A stretch of DNA of 64,000 nt, from the NCBI GenBank assembly GCA_964036665.1, contig OZ038529.1, positions 21,834,060 to 21,898,059 of the forward strand. The letters run 5' to 3'. The stretch's first letter is position 1. Each line of letters begins with the position of its first letter. The translations under genes were made by a program, and so were the position numbers. Under the pieces are notes generated by a model. The model was not told the origin of the DNA and ran no database searches. It was given only the letters and a program-made list of their open reading frames with translations. Shown here piece by piece: positions 10,536 through 21,722 of this stretch. This DNA comes from Gordius sp. MW1. Taxonomy: Eukaryota > Nematomorpha > Gordioida > Gordea > Gordiidae.

Positions 10536-11356
10536 GTCAGCACCCAACGGACGGCCAAAAAGTCATAATAGCAGTGGTAGTAACAGGAACAATCATAATA
10601 GTAAAAAAAAACCCGGGATTCGAACCCAAAAACTAGTTAAATTAACAAAAATTAAAAGTAAACAAAATAAGACATTCGGTGCACACTCGGTGCGTGATTG
10701 AACAGCGTGACCGAACAGCGTGACAAACAAATCAATGGTAATAACAAGAACAATCATAATAGTCGAAAAAAAACGAAAAAATAAACTTAGATTCACATTT
10801 TGGCCAATGGTCATTTTTTCCATCGGTCAGCAGCCAACGGACGGCCAAAAAGTCTTATTGTCAATGGTAGTAACAAGAACAATCATAATAGTCGAAAAAA
10901 AACGAAAAAATAAACTTGGATTCACATTTTGGCCATTGGTCATTTTTTTCATTGGTCAGCACCCAACGGACGGCCAAAAAGTCATAATAGCAGTGGTAGT
11001 AACAGGAACAATCATAATAGTCAAACAAAACCCGGGATTCGAACCCAAGAACTAGTTAAATTAACAAAAATTAAAAGTAAACAAAATAAGACATTCGGTG
11101 CACACTCGGTGCGTGACCGAACAGCGTGACCGAACAGCGTGACAAACAAATTGGAAAGTGAGCCCATAAATTGCATAGCAATTAATATAATCATCAATCT
11201 TTTTGTGCATCATACAAGCGCAAAATTTTTTTAAGCTCAAGGTCAATTCTGTGGGGGTAGGTTAGTGGGTAAAGGAGATTAGAGAATGAGAACAGGGGGG
11301 ACCAAGATGTAGAAATGATGAATGACAAAGACCATCACTCTGTATACCTATGTCGT

Positions 11357-11512
11357 CATGGGCGTAGCCAGGATTGGATTCAAAAGGGAGAATAACGATT
11401 TAGGGAGGGGAGGGGCAAAATGATAATTTTGTAAAATTTTGGCCATAATTATTTATAAATTCAAGGAATTTCCAAATTGGGGGGGGGGCAGCTCCCCTAT
11501 TACAGCATGAAT
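11357..11512. mobile_element. GGGCGTAGCCAGG MITE, 3'-truncated
   Basis: The left terminus CATGGGCGTAGCCAGGATTGG and the G-rich run near 11480 identify the family. The right terminus is missing. Confidence 0.6.
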
Positions 11513-11514
11513 AC

Positions 11515-12475
11515 GATCATGGAGCACCTCACGAATTGTGTTAAATACGAAATGGGACCAAACGCTTTCACTCAATTATATTTCAACGAAGGTTTCTATT
11601 TTTGTTAATTGTTTTATTAGTGCTAAAGCTCTCAGCAAACTTTAAATTTAAAAATACGGCTAACATTTTAAATTAATTGAATTGTTATTTGTGCATTTGT
11701 ATTCGCCGTGATCACATTATTTTGATGATAAAATTTATCATTGAGATTTTATATTTATTTAGTTACACACCTTCACAACCTTAAGGCAAAGGAAGATATT
11801 GAAGAATGGTCATTCTTAGTGAAAAGCCAGCCTCCGAAAAACTTTGCCAAAACATGGTTTTCCAACTACGACGTAAAGATGTCAAACTTTTATTCGAAGT
11901 TCAAAATCTTCCAAAATATATATTTAAACAACAGTTATCACTCCACCATGCAACGAACAATCTTGTTATTATAAATTCCGAAATGGTTGTATAAAAATTT
12001 ACACCGGATTTTACATATTCATGAAATATACCAAAGTAAATAAATTTTTTTTAATAACAAGATTCGTTTAGATGACTTAAGTTGATAGCGTGTTTGAAGC
12101 AAAACATAGCTCTGGGATAACGACCTTTTGTTATTACTATAAAATTATAATGCTCATCCTTTTTCTATTATTGTTTGTTTTATATCCCCTATTGTAATAT
12201 TTGTCTTTCTGACCCCTTTCCTCAGCGATTATTAACTTAGAAAGTTTAATCAATCCTACAATTTACTGTTCCTAATGACGAAATATAAAAATGAAGTTTA
12301 TCTTCAAATATAGTCTAATTAAATTAGAGAGCGGCACGCTGACCAGACTTGAAGGGGCTTCTCCTTTAAAAAAACGATACGGCCCTAATATGGCCTAAAG
12401 GCGCGTTACAAACTCTCTTAAATTTTTATTTGTGAATTTAAATAAAATATAAATAAAAGTTTATTATAATTGTTT
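11515..12475. other. AT-rich stretch, no gene identified
   Basis: Overlapping short frames at 11741-11994 (77 and 62 codons) encode polar peptides with no recognised domain. They share sequence in two frames, so neither is convincing. The remainder is featureless. Confidence 0.35.
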
Positions 12476-12476
12476 T

Positions 12477-13882
12477 AATTGCTATGCAATTTATGGGCTC
12501 GCTTGTGATTTTGTTTACCGACCTCTTACCGACGACCTCAGCGACCTCTTACCGACGACCTCTGTTTAGCGACCTCTGACGTCACGCTGTTAGCTTTTAA
12601 TTGCTATGCAATTTAACTAGTTTTTGGGTTCGAATCATGGGTTTTTTTTGACTCTTATGATTGTTCTTGTTACTACCATTGATAATATGACTTTTTGGCC
12701 GTCCGCTGGCTACTGACCAATGGAAAAAAATGACCATTGACCAAAGTGTACATCAAAATTTTTTTTTCGTTTTTTTTGGCTAACATTGACTTATAGAGTA
12801 TCTGTTGGTACTGATTTTTTTTCGTTTTTTTTTGACTTTTATGATTGTTCCTGTTACTACCATTGATAATATGACTTTTTGGCCGTCCGCTGGCTACTGA
12901 CCAATGGAAAAAAATGACCATTGACCAAAGTGTACATCAAAATTTTTTTTTCGTTTTTTTTTGACTCGTATGTATTTATAGACCATCTCTGGGTACTGAC
13001 CAATGGAAAAAAATGACCATTGGCCAAAGTGTGAATCGAAATTTTTTTTTGTTTTTTTTTGACTCTTATGATTGTTCCTGTTACTACCATTGATAATATG
13101 ACTTTTTGGCCGTCCGCTGGCTACTGACCAATGGAAAAAAATGACCATTGACCAAAGTGTGCATCAAAATTTTTTTTTGTTTTTTTTTTGACTCGTATGT
13201 ATTTATAGACCATCTCTGGGTACTGACCAATGGAAAAAATGACCATTGGCCAAAGTGTATATCGAAAATTTTTTTTCGTTTTTTTTAACTCTTATGAATT
13301 TATATCCACTTTTACCGTGTCCTGGCTGCTGACCAATGGAAAAAATGACCTTTGGCCAAAATGTGAATCGAAAATTTTTTTTTCGTTTTTTTTGACTCTT
13401 ATATATTAATAGACTGTCTCTTGGTACTGAACTGACCAATGGAAAAAATGACCATTTTATATATGACAATAAAAATTATTGTAAATGCATATTAACTTAT
13501 CATAAAGCATTTAATCTAACCCTAACCCTAAAATATATAGGCAGAAATAAAAAATTTGAACTTCATATATTATATGCTTAATATGAAAGAAAATATATAT
13601 GTAAGACGAGACAGTGTTATTAGTTAGCATCAACCTCCCAATTTTGAATTTTTTACTTTTAAGTTTTCTTATAAGCATGTAAAATTTGTATAAATAATTG
13701 ACTAATCATTTTGCAGTTAATACCCCCTATAGGCATTCCCTTCCCACCTTTCTCGCTCATAAATTGCATAGCAAATACACTACATTTATACGGAGTGTAG
13801 ATGAGTCGTTCCCCCTTCCCTTCCCCCTTCCCTTCCCCCATTCCTTCCCCCCACCCCCTTCCCACGAGGGCCGAAGGCCCGA
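12477..13882 (+). mobile_element. Helentron-like satellite element, copy C
   Basis: It starts with AATTGCTATGCAATTTATGG at about 12480 and carries a GGGTTCGAAT box at 12625. Alternating satellite units of about 110-130 bp follow at 12640-13460, then CTAACCCTAACCCTAA at 13517. The 3' module (13720-13882) has a CCCCCTATAGGCATT motif, the internal inverted motif AAATTGCATAGCAAA, a C-rich tract and the terminal hairpin CGAGGGCCGAAGGCCCGAG. At 1.4 kb this is the most compact complete copy in the window and defines the layout. Open frames on its minus strand come from the repeat period, not from a gene. Confidence 0.65.
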
Positions 13883-15229
13883 GTTTTATATTTAATTGCC
13901 GCTTTTTTCGTTTTTGCCCCGATTTGCCAACGTCAGATTGACGTCATATTTCGTCGTGTTTAGGCTTGGGATTTAAATTAAGACATCCTGGTACGATACC
14001 CTGAGCCCCTCTTACAAGGGCATATGCCACTGATATGAGTCCGAATAACGGTGAGGGCAAATATTTTTGCTATTTGTTAATTTTTTATTATTGATAATAT
14101 ATTGTTTTTTTATTACATTGATAATATTGGCTTTTCGGGCATCCGCCTACCGACCAAAGGAAAAAATGACCATTGGCCAAAGAAGTGTGAATCAAAATTT
14201 TTTTATTCTTTATATTTGGCTCTTATCTATTTACATCCTTTAAAACCGTTTCCTGGCTGCTGACCAATTTAAAAAATGACCTTGGCCAAAGTGGGCGAAA
14301 TTTTTTTTCGTTTTTTTTTCATGCCTAATTGACCACCTGTTATATTTGCCTTATTTAAACCTTAAAATTTCTGCGCCCCCCCCCTTTGCGGGGCTTCTAC
14401 TATTATGAGTTCGAACCTCGGTGAGGGTACAATTTTTTGCTTATCCTATATTTTGCATTGATAATATATTGTTCTTGTTAATAAGATTGGCTTTTTGGCC
14501 GTCTGCTGGCGGCTACTTACCAATGAAAAAATTGATTGCCCAAAGTATGAATTAAAATTTTTTATACTTTTTTTATATTTGGCTCTTATGTTATAATTAT
14601 AGGCTATTTGGCCGTCTTCTGACCAATGAAAAAATGACCACTGCCAAAGTGTAAATTAAATTTTTTTATATTTGGCTCATATCTATCTATATATGTAAAA
14701 ATGTAACTCCGTTTTCTTTGTTGTCTAATAACTCCTAAAGTTCTCGACCGATTGCCACCAAAATTGGCTAGATCATTGCTTTGGCATCCTAGATGGTTTA
14801 TATAAACTTTTTATCGACCTGCGACAGCTGTAACTCTGTTTTTTATAGTGCTTACCGCCATACTTATTTATCGTTATGGTGCTACTTATTGCCTTAAAAA
14901 GCTTTTCCACGATTGCTTTGTCGTTTGTGTCTCAATTTTTTCTCCTACGCCCGTATTTTTACAATATATAAGCCTGTGACACATAAATATTCTCGACACC
15001 CTAAAACATCACCATTTTCTCAAAGAAAAATAACGCGCGCCTTTGCAAACATTCTCACATTTCGTTCTTTCTTCGTATTTTTACGAAATTTGGTTACTAA
15101 TATTCCAAGTACAAAACATTACTTTAACATTAAGATGATTAATGCAGACAATGATTAATTGACAAACTTAAAATACAGTGCTATGAGGTAAAATTCCTAA
15201 AAAATAATGCTTCGATAGCACGAAGAAAA

Positions 15230-15590
15230 TCATATTTAAAATGCCGCCAACTATTCCATCGATAGCTTGTAGATAGGTATAACAAAATAGAATCGGAACG
15301 TCTGCTTTACATCCGTTTAAATCAGACCAAACTTCGCTCAGAAGAATATGTTCAATTGCGAAATGCAGCTCTTAACGACGCTAATACAATTAACGTTAAG
15401 AAACTATTTATTTTGCCCACATCATATGCATGAATACGCCCAAGATTCGATTGCGTATGTTTCTAACTACGGTCGTCCATCCCTATTAATTACATTTACA
15501 TGCAATCCTGATTGGCGCGGGGCTCAGGAGCTCTTATTTCATTGCGCAAAATCATCATGCTGACATAGCTTGATGAACGTTGTTAACGTT
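15230..15590 (+). pseudogene. Helitron Rep-helicase protein, N-terminal part, frameshifted
   Basis: The first frame gives R-Y-N-K-I-E-S-E-R-L-L-Y-I-R-L-N-Q, followed by K-L-F-I-L-P-T-S. After a frame change near 15425 it continues as H-E-Y-A-Q-D-S-I-A-Y-V-S-N-Y-G-R-P and L-I-T-F-T-C-N-P-D-W. These are hallmark blocks of the Helitron_like_N domain ahead of the HUH nuclease motifs. The HUH active site itself is not seen. The frame ends at about 15560, and the LTR element is inserted about 120 bp further on. Confidence 0.85.
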
Positions 15591-15705
15591 GTATCTGGGG
15601 GATTTAAGGCCATTTTGTTGACATTTACATTTGTGAAATAAACGCGATGCCCATTTTATAGATGTACAATTACGTGAATCATAGCAGGACTCCGTTCATG
15701 GATAG

Positions 15706-16388
15706 TGTGGTAGTTAGGTAATTTTTACGTTTATTTGGTTACTGCGGCAGCCGTAGAGTTAACTCTTTGGCTAGCCTATGCTAATGAGATAGCGTCGGGA
15801 ATAAAATATAATGTTTTTGTTATGTGAATAGAGGTGAACTAATTAGAAGCAGACGTCGAACAGTCGGCATCCCTCATGCAAATTGAGGAGCGCATCGACA
15901 AGGTTTAAATAGCGAGAATTTGACCATGATAGAGAGTTATTTAATTTATTATTTAGTCCTGCTAGAGGAGATATTTATTTTGCGTTCAGGACACGTTAGT
16001 CCTGCGGGGGGGGGGAGATGTTTCCTCATTTTAGACACGTGGGCCCAGCGGCAATTATCTAACAAGAGCCAGACGTTCCTTAATCCGATACCTTCCTTTC
16101 GCCGGAGACGGAATCGAATTCTTCTCTTCTTCTCTGCTAGTAACTGCGATTGTCCACGAAGTAACAAACGGCCCTAACTCAATACCTTATTTGTTAACCG
16201 TTTGACGTCCCTCATTCTAACCGATTGGTTACGCGAACACCGCTTCTCCACGGCCATCGTTTATTCCATACGTTTATATATATCGAGAAACTTTATCTGA
16301 TTCCTTATTGACTTATATTGTATAACCCAATCGTACAATTTGACTTATTAAAATAAAGGATTCAAAACGAGAAGTTGCGTTTATAAAA
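15706..16388 (+). repeat. 5' LTR of the element in the Helitron
   Basis: Contains a TATATATCG segment near 16275 and AATAAA near 16353, fitting promoter and poly(A) signals, and a run of G at about 16006. It is a direct repeat of 17642-18326. Confidence 0.85.
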
Positions 16389-16776
16389 TTGGTAGCACGA
16401 GGAAAACCCTCGAAAGACAAACGAAATTGGTAGGACAAGCAAAAACAATCCGAGGGACCGTCATAGATGCATCGCGTAGAGCAAGTTTACAGGATCTCTA
16501 CCGTCGATCCCAACCAACAGGATTGGTGACGTTAGACGTTCGAAGTGCTTACAAAAGAAAAGAAAAAGGACCACTACCTCCCGTAGATGAACTTTAATTA
16601 AATTGTGGGTGTCAACGCTATAAATTTATTTTCTTTATTTTGGTGCGATCACTTATCGTATTTTTATGAACATGTTTGGGCCGAAGGCTTCATGTAATTT
16701 TATTAATTTTGGCCATAAGTGTGTCGGGGCCACGCAGGAAAATTCTTTTAATCCTGGGCCGCGTTACTTTAATTGA

Positions 16777-17280
16777 TGCTCATTGGCGCTGACAGCTCTT
16801 AATTCTTCACAAACTCCGGCGGTTTATTTAAATATTAAGGGTAAGCAAATAGATTTTTTGGTAGATTCTGGGGTCTCTATTTCTGTTATAAGGAAGTGTA
16901 ATTGTTTAAAATTATGGCCTTTTAAAAGCATTAATAAAAGGCATGTTTTAGTAGAATAATTAGACGGTTGGAAGATTAAACTTGTCGGGAATACTAAAGT
17001 TCGAGTATGTGCAAACGAGGAAGTTTTAGAATTAAAGTAATTCGTTTTCGATGAGAAATTAGATAATATTATGGGTCCTATGGTTAATTGGCGGGACATT
17101 GGTAAAAACTATAGAGATAGAAATATGAAAATCAATTGTTTAATTAATAATGCTGATGGCCATGCAACACCCGGTTTCAAGGTAGCATCTATGCGTAAAT
17201 CCTTGGTTGTTATTAATAAGGCAATGGACTCGGTTAATGAGCCAACCTTCGGTTTCAGGGGCAAGGGTTTTTGATAATAA
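16777..17280 (+). pseudogene. retroviral-type aspartic protease remnant
   Basis: The frame through 16819 reads I-D-F-L-V-D-S-G-V-S-I-S-V-I-R, with D-S-G in place of the usual D-T-G-A active site followed by the I-S-V-I strand. In-frame stops occur near 16958 and 17038. After these the frame continues in a segment of unknown type (M-G-P-M-V-N-W-R-D-I-G) to 17272. It is a decayed pol fragment of the LTR element; the clade cannot be set without reverse transcriptase. Confidence 0.65.
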
Positions 17281-17641
17281 GCCTACGACCCCTGGTTGGG
17301 TTGATTGTGATGGTCAGTACGTCGGGAGACTGTGGCATTAGAGCATTGATAGAATTAAAGTGGAATATAGTTAAATATTTTTCGTGAGAGATTAGGTTGT
17401 TTGAATGATAACGTTTTTTCGATAAGGGTTCACTCAGATGCAATTCCTCGATTTTGTCCCACCCGTCTAATACCTTTTATTTGAGTTTATAAGGTCAACA
17501 ACGTTATAGTAATAGATGTTTAATACCCCCTACTTAGAATCAAAATAGTTTTAGCTAATTAAAGATGTCTAAAACGGAAGCACTACAGTAACTTTCCCTG
17601 GGCACTAATAAGGAGGTGCCAGAGAAGGTAAAAAGGGAAGG

Positions 17642-18326
17642 TGTGGTAGTTAGGTAGTTTTTACGTTTATTTGGTTACTGCGGCAGCCGTAGTTAGGTAG
17701 TTAACTCTTTGGCTAGCCTATGCTAATGAGATAGCGTCGGGAATAAAATATAATGTATTTTGTTATGTGAATAGAGGTGCACTAATTAGAAGCAGACGTC
17801 GAACGGTCGGCATCCCTCATGCAAATTGAGGAGCGCATCGACAAGGTTTATATAGCGAGAATTTGACCATGATAGAGAGTTATTTAATTTATTATTTAGT
17901 CCTGCTAGAGGAGATATTTATTTTGCGTTCAGGACACGTTAGTCCTGCGGGGGGGGGGATGTTTATTCCTCATTTTAGACACGTGGGTCCAGCGGCAATT
18001 ATCTAACAAGAGCCAGACATTCCTTAATCCGATACCTTCCTTTCGCCGTAGACGGAATCGTATTCTTCTCTTCTTCTCTGCTAGTAACTGCGATTGTCCA
18101 CGAAGTAACAAACGGCCCTAACTCAATACCTTATTTGTTAACCGTTTGACGTCCCTCATTCTAACCGATTGGTTACGCGAACACCGCTTCTCCACGGCCA
18201 TGGTCCATTCCATACGTTTATATATATCGAGAAACTTTATCTGATTCCTTATTGACTTATATTGTATAACCCAATCGTACACTTATTAAAATAAAGGATT
18301 CAAAACGAGAAGTTGCGTTTATAAAA
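17642..18326 (+). repeat. 3' LTR of the element in the Helitron
   Basis: A direct repeat of 15706-16388 with a few differences, among them a 10-bp local duplication near 17690 (AGTTAGGTAG) and a changed G-run length. It is preceded by a purine-rich tract. Confidence 0.85.
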
Positions 18327-18329
18327 GAT

Positions 18330-18650
18330 AGGAAAGGATATAATACGCCATATAGCTTCATTGCTGCTTGTATATCTTGTACCAATTAAATCTGCTGCGA
18401 TACATTTGATGTAGACCTACATCGTGGACAAAATTGCAACCAAGGTGATCTTATGTCTTATGTGAAATTTAATGTTCCATAGCTAACGACGCAACAAAAA
18501 GCCGTTTACGGTGAGATTTTGCTTGCTGCTAATAAAAATTATGGAGAAGTCTTCTTCTTAGATGCTCCTGGAGGAACTCGTAAAACTTTCTCACTGACAT
18601 TGCTCCTGGCAACTATTCGTTCTCAAAATGATGTCTTGGACGATTCATTT
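18330..18650 (+). pseudogene. Helitron helicase fragment with altered Walker A
   Basis: The frame near 18485 reads T-T-Q-Q-K-A-V-Y-G-E-I-L, then V-F-F-L-D-A-P-G-G-T-R-K-T-F and L-L-L-A-T-I-R-S-Q-N. This is motif I (Walker A) of the Pif1-like helicase of Helitrons, normally G-G-T-G-K-T; here the last Gly is Arg. An in-frame stop occurs just upstream, near 18481. Most of the helicase is missing downstream. Confidence 0.85.
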
Positions 18651-20114
18651 TGAAGTATTTATGCTTAGATTTTTTACTATTTAAATTTTTGCACTTACCA
18701 TTCATTATAGGACAATTACTTATAATTAGAACTCACCTATTAGTTATTATTATTTGCATTCATTAGAGCAAGGCATGGAACGGTAAATATTTATCACATT
18801 AAATTGATTTTTGTTTATCTAAAGGCATACATGTCTGCGATGTATTGGTGGAATAGAATCAGCTATTATAAAATATAATTGGATATAAAAGGGGGTCAGA
18901 GCTTCGATGAATGTCACACACTTCGGAGAACGCACCGTGGTATAGCTTTAATTAATATAATACTTATTCGAATTTAATGGAATAGCCTGCATAACGCTTA
19001 ATCAAGTAAAATTGCGTTAAATTTATTTTAACGTTTGTACCATAAAAATTTTAGCATCTGTTACTTAATCCTAAGACCGCCTTTGCCACGCTAATTAATA
19101 CAACAGAAGACTCAGTGTTAGATGATTTAAAGTATGTATGATTTTTTAGGAGCATTCACTTGAGCAAGGCTTGGAAAGATTGATTTAAATACTTTTTTAT
19201 TTATAAGTGAATTGTGCATTTTTAAATTATATACCTCCTTAAATCATCGTTTTAACGTATTTAACCTACACAACAAACTTACCACGCTAACTATATTAAT
19301 CTTCCACCTTTATCCTAATAACAACTTTTTAGGTAAACTTAAATACATTTTTTCCTTTACCATCAAAATATCTATAAATTTAAATATATTTTATCACCTC
19401 TCAGCAACGTGAAAACCGTATGTGTACATTCGAATTATTCATATACCATAAGTCCGTATCATCATTTATGCCTTCAACTACACCTGAAGTTTGAAACTTA
19501 TATATATCAAGTTATTATATTCTACTTTTTTAGCCGTTTTCTTCATACTGGTAACACCTTAATTTGATCAAAACTTTATTATGTATAATAATACAACTAT
19601 ATTTCTAAGAAAATTTTCTACATAAATATTTCGCTTTCATTGTTTCGCGGAAATTTTTATTATTTCCAATTAATTCTGATTTAACCAAATATTGTAAAAT
19701 CCCTCATAACCAAATTTGAAGGACATTATTTGATATCTCTTCATTTTGATACTATAGATTTTAGGCTATGACATTACACTTATAAACTCTGTATTAAAAT
19801 ATTTTCTCCCCATTGTCGAACATTATAATTGACTTTAATACACCAGTGGTTTATAATTTTGTCACCCAATTATGCATATTATCGTTTACATCGCACATTT
19901 TAACCTATAAAATTAATAAATACCTTATAAGTATTTAAAACTGTTACAAATCTATTTAATTATGAATAAATATGCCTTTTTCTATTTAATTAAATAATAT
20001 TGATTTCAATAATATAGCATATATTTTTTACACCAAAAACACTCCTACAGATGACTCAAATTTTTTCAAATATGTTCCATTAATTCATACTAATTATTTA
20101 GCTAATTAGGGACT

Positions 20115-20147
20115 AAGCCCAAGCAACGCTTGGCCGGGCACAGCTAG
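20115..20147 (+). other. Helitron 3' terminal hairpin and CTAG end
   Basis: CCAAGC-AAC-GCTTGG forms a 6-bp stem with a 3-nt loop, 11 nt before the terminal CTAG at 20144-20147. This is the terminator structure used in rolling-circle transposition. Confidence 0.85.
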
Positions 20148-20310
20148 TGTATTTATACCCTTTTTGCCCGACTGCTGGCCAATAGATGTGAACCAAATTT
20201 TTTTATTTTTTTAAATATGGCTCTTATGCATTTATTCGCTTTTTGCCCGTCTGCTGACCAATGCGCAGTCGGTACAGGCAATAGCGGAACTATTGCCTGC
20301 AACGACTAGC

Positions 20311-21716
20311 ATGTTTAAAGCGTCATGCCGCCACTTTTGGCAAACAGGCATTAGCCTTCTTTAAATTGATAGGAAAGACATCTCCCGAAGGAAAATACTC
20401 AGCAAGTTTTCTTTTGCGCCAAAAAATAGGAATTTTAATAGCCAAATACAATTATAAGGCATTTTCCGACACCTGGCCTCTGACCCTCGATGAAGAGTAG
20501 TCTCGCTTTTTATTTATTCATTGATCGTGTTTTATATTTTTCATATACAATATATAGATTTTGTCTAATAAAGATTTTTAATAAAAAAAAATCTTTCCCA
20601 CGTCTCACCGCACCCCTCCCTTACAAGGGCATTTACTTCCATAAATAGGCTATTTATAGCTTTAGGCCCCACATTTTTGTAAACCAACGCGAACCTGACC
20701 CGAAAGCATAATATTTTCTATTTTCGACTAAATAGCATATCACAATTTTCAAAGTATTCATGTTAATAACATTAATAATTGACCGTCTGCTCGCTACTGA
20801 GCAATGGAAAAATGCTCATTGGCCAAACTGTGATTAGAATAAATTTTATTTTGTATAAACGGAGCCTCCAGGGTGGGGTTAGGGGCGAAATAACTAACAA
20901 TTAATTTACTTTAGCAACTATCCCTGCATTCCGGACTGCACACAAGTCGGGCATGAAAATACCTCACGTTCAACCCCTTCGCCTTTTTCAACATTTAATT
21001 CTCCACGATGCTCATCTCAATTTAATCATAAATTGCATAGCAAATGTGCTTTGTTTATACGTAGTATTATGTTAATTTGAGAGATATGTGAAGCAGTCAC
21101 TGTGTTTGGCTAAGCGGAAGTCTAAGGGCGGAGCCCCAACAGTGGGCTTAGGGGGAGGAGTCCTCAATATTATTTTGTTGATATATTTTACCTTTCAAGA
21201 GTCAAATTTAAATTTGCGTCCAAATTAAAACATTCACATCAACTGAATGAATGACCTTCAAATATACATTTCGATATTAATCAAAAATATTATACATAAT
21301 GGCATTAATTTAAAAGACATGTCCAGTGTATTTTGCAAGGGGGGAGCCCTCTAAATCCAATTTTCTTTTAAATTTTAGCTAAAATTTTAAAAAATAATCT
21401 TTTTGCCCCTCCATAAATGAATAACCCCTCTATGCTAGCTACGCCCATGGTATTAAGTATTATATTTTTAATTTTCCATGGTCAAAAGAAGATAACCAGA
21501 CCTTTTACATGGTTAATGCCAATAAATTCCAGTATTAAAATAAGTTGATCAAGAAAGTGCATGGAAAATTACATAATAAACTTATTTTGTAGTTGAACTC
21601 ACAAAGTCAATTGTTGACTGGCACTGAAATGGTGGAAAATGAATAAAATTCTTTAATCATCAAAACTAGACAAATAATATATAACTCAATGAGATAATAA
21701 CGAGAGCAGAAAAATC
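20311..21716. other. intergenic stretch with a MITE remnant
   Basis: Holds a partial satellite unit at about 20790-20850 and a copy of AAATTGCATAGCAAATG near 21030, and a right-truncated GC-rich module around 21110. A MITE right half ends in CTAGCTACGCCCATG near 21435-21449. No gene is seen downstream of AGK here. Confidence 0.5.
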
Positions 21717-21722
21717 TTTATT
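21717..21722 (-). promoter_or_regulatory. poly(A) signal overlapping the AGK stop
   Basis: On the minus strand AATAAA spans the TAA stop codon of AGK (TCA AAA TAA AGA). If used, the 3' UTR would be about 15-30 nt, matching the compact introns. Confidence 0.45.

Larger units (their letters stand above)
8910..11186 (-). mobile_element. Helentron-like satellite element, copy B
   Basis: On the minus strand the element begins at about 11186 with AATTGCTATGCAATTTATGG and ends near 8910 in GC-rich hairpins. Near its 3' side (about 9047-9070) lies the inverted counterpart of the 5' motif, TTTGCTATGCAATTTATGGG on the plus strand. Between these are about 129-bp satellite units (9734-10009, 10536-10600, 10735-11020) and pieces with a GGGTTCGAATCCCGG box. 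A short inverted repeat at the 5' end and inside the 3' end, tandem repeats in the middle and a terminal hairpin is the layout known for non-autonomous Helentrons. It is interrupted by a hAT-type element at 10018-10535. Confidence 0.6.
15706..18326 (+). mobile_element. LTR retrotransposon, internally deleted, inside the Helitron
   Basis: Two LTRs (15706-16388, 683 bp; 17642-18326, 685 bp) share TGTGGTAGTTAGGTA at the start and GAAGTTGCGTTTATAAAA at the end. The 5-bp target duplication GATAG lies at 15701-15705 and 18327-18331. A purine tract, AAAAAGGGAAGG, directly precedes the 3' LTR. The internal part is only 1.25 kb and keeps just an aspartic protease remnant; reverse transcriptase and integrase are gone. 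LTR sequences differ at few positions, so the insertion is fairly young. Confidence 0.85.
14682..20147 (+). mobile_element. Helitron, 5.47 kb, exact ends
   Basis: The 5' end is TCTATCTATATATG right after A at 14681. The 3' end has the hairpin CCAAGCAACGCTTGG (20118-20132), then CTAG at 20144-20147 followed by T. Joining the flanks, GGCTCATA and TGTATTTATACCC, restores a normal satellite unit, which is the A/T insertion rule of Helitrons. It encodes broken parts of the Rep/helicase protein (15230-15590 and 18330-18650) and itself contains an LTR element at 15706-18326. Without that insert it is about 2.8 kb, so much of its coding sequence is already lost. Confidence 0.85.
13900..20310 (+). mobile_element. 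satellite element copy F, interrupted by a Helitron
   Basis: Degenerate satellite units with the paired CCAATGG/CCATTGG core run from about 14100 to 14681 and resume at 20148-20270 after the Helitron. It ends in the hairpin GGCAATAGCGGAACTATTGCC (20280-20300) followed by CTAG. Two T-stem-like boxes, one at 14411 reading GAGTTCGAACCTCGG, lie in its left part. Its 5' end is unclear. Confidence 0.5.

Noticed and set aside
13517..13534. CTAACCCTAACCCTAA as a telomere end (also 28037 and 62148)
   Set aside because: Only two or three units, inside copies of the satellite element or in an intron, so interstitial motif rather than a chromosome end.
15949..16167. 72-aa ORF in the LTR, repeated at 17929-18111
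   Set aside because: Lies wholly within LTR sequence, differs at its start between LTRs, and has no recognisable domain.
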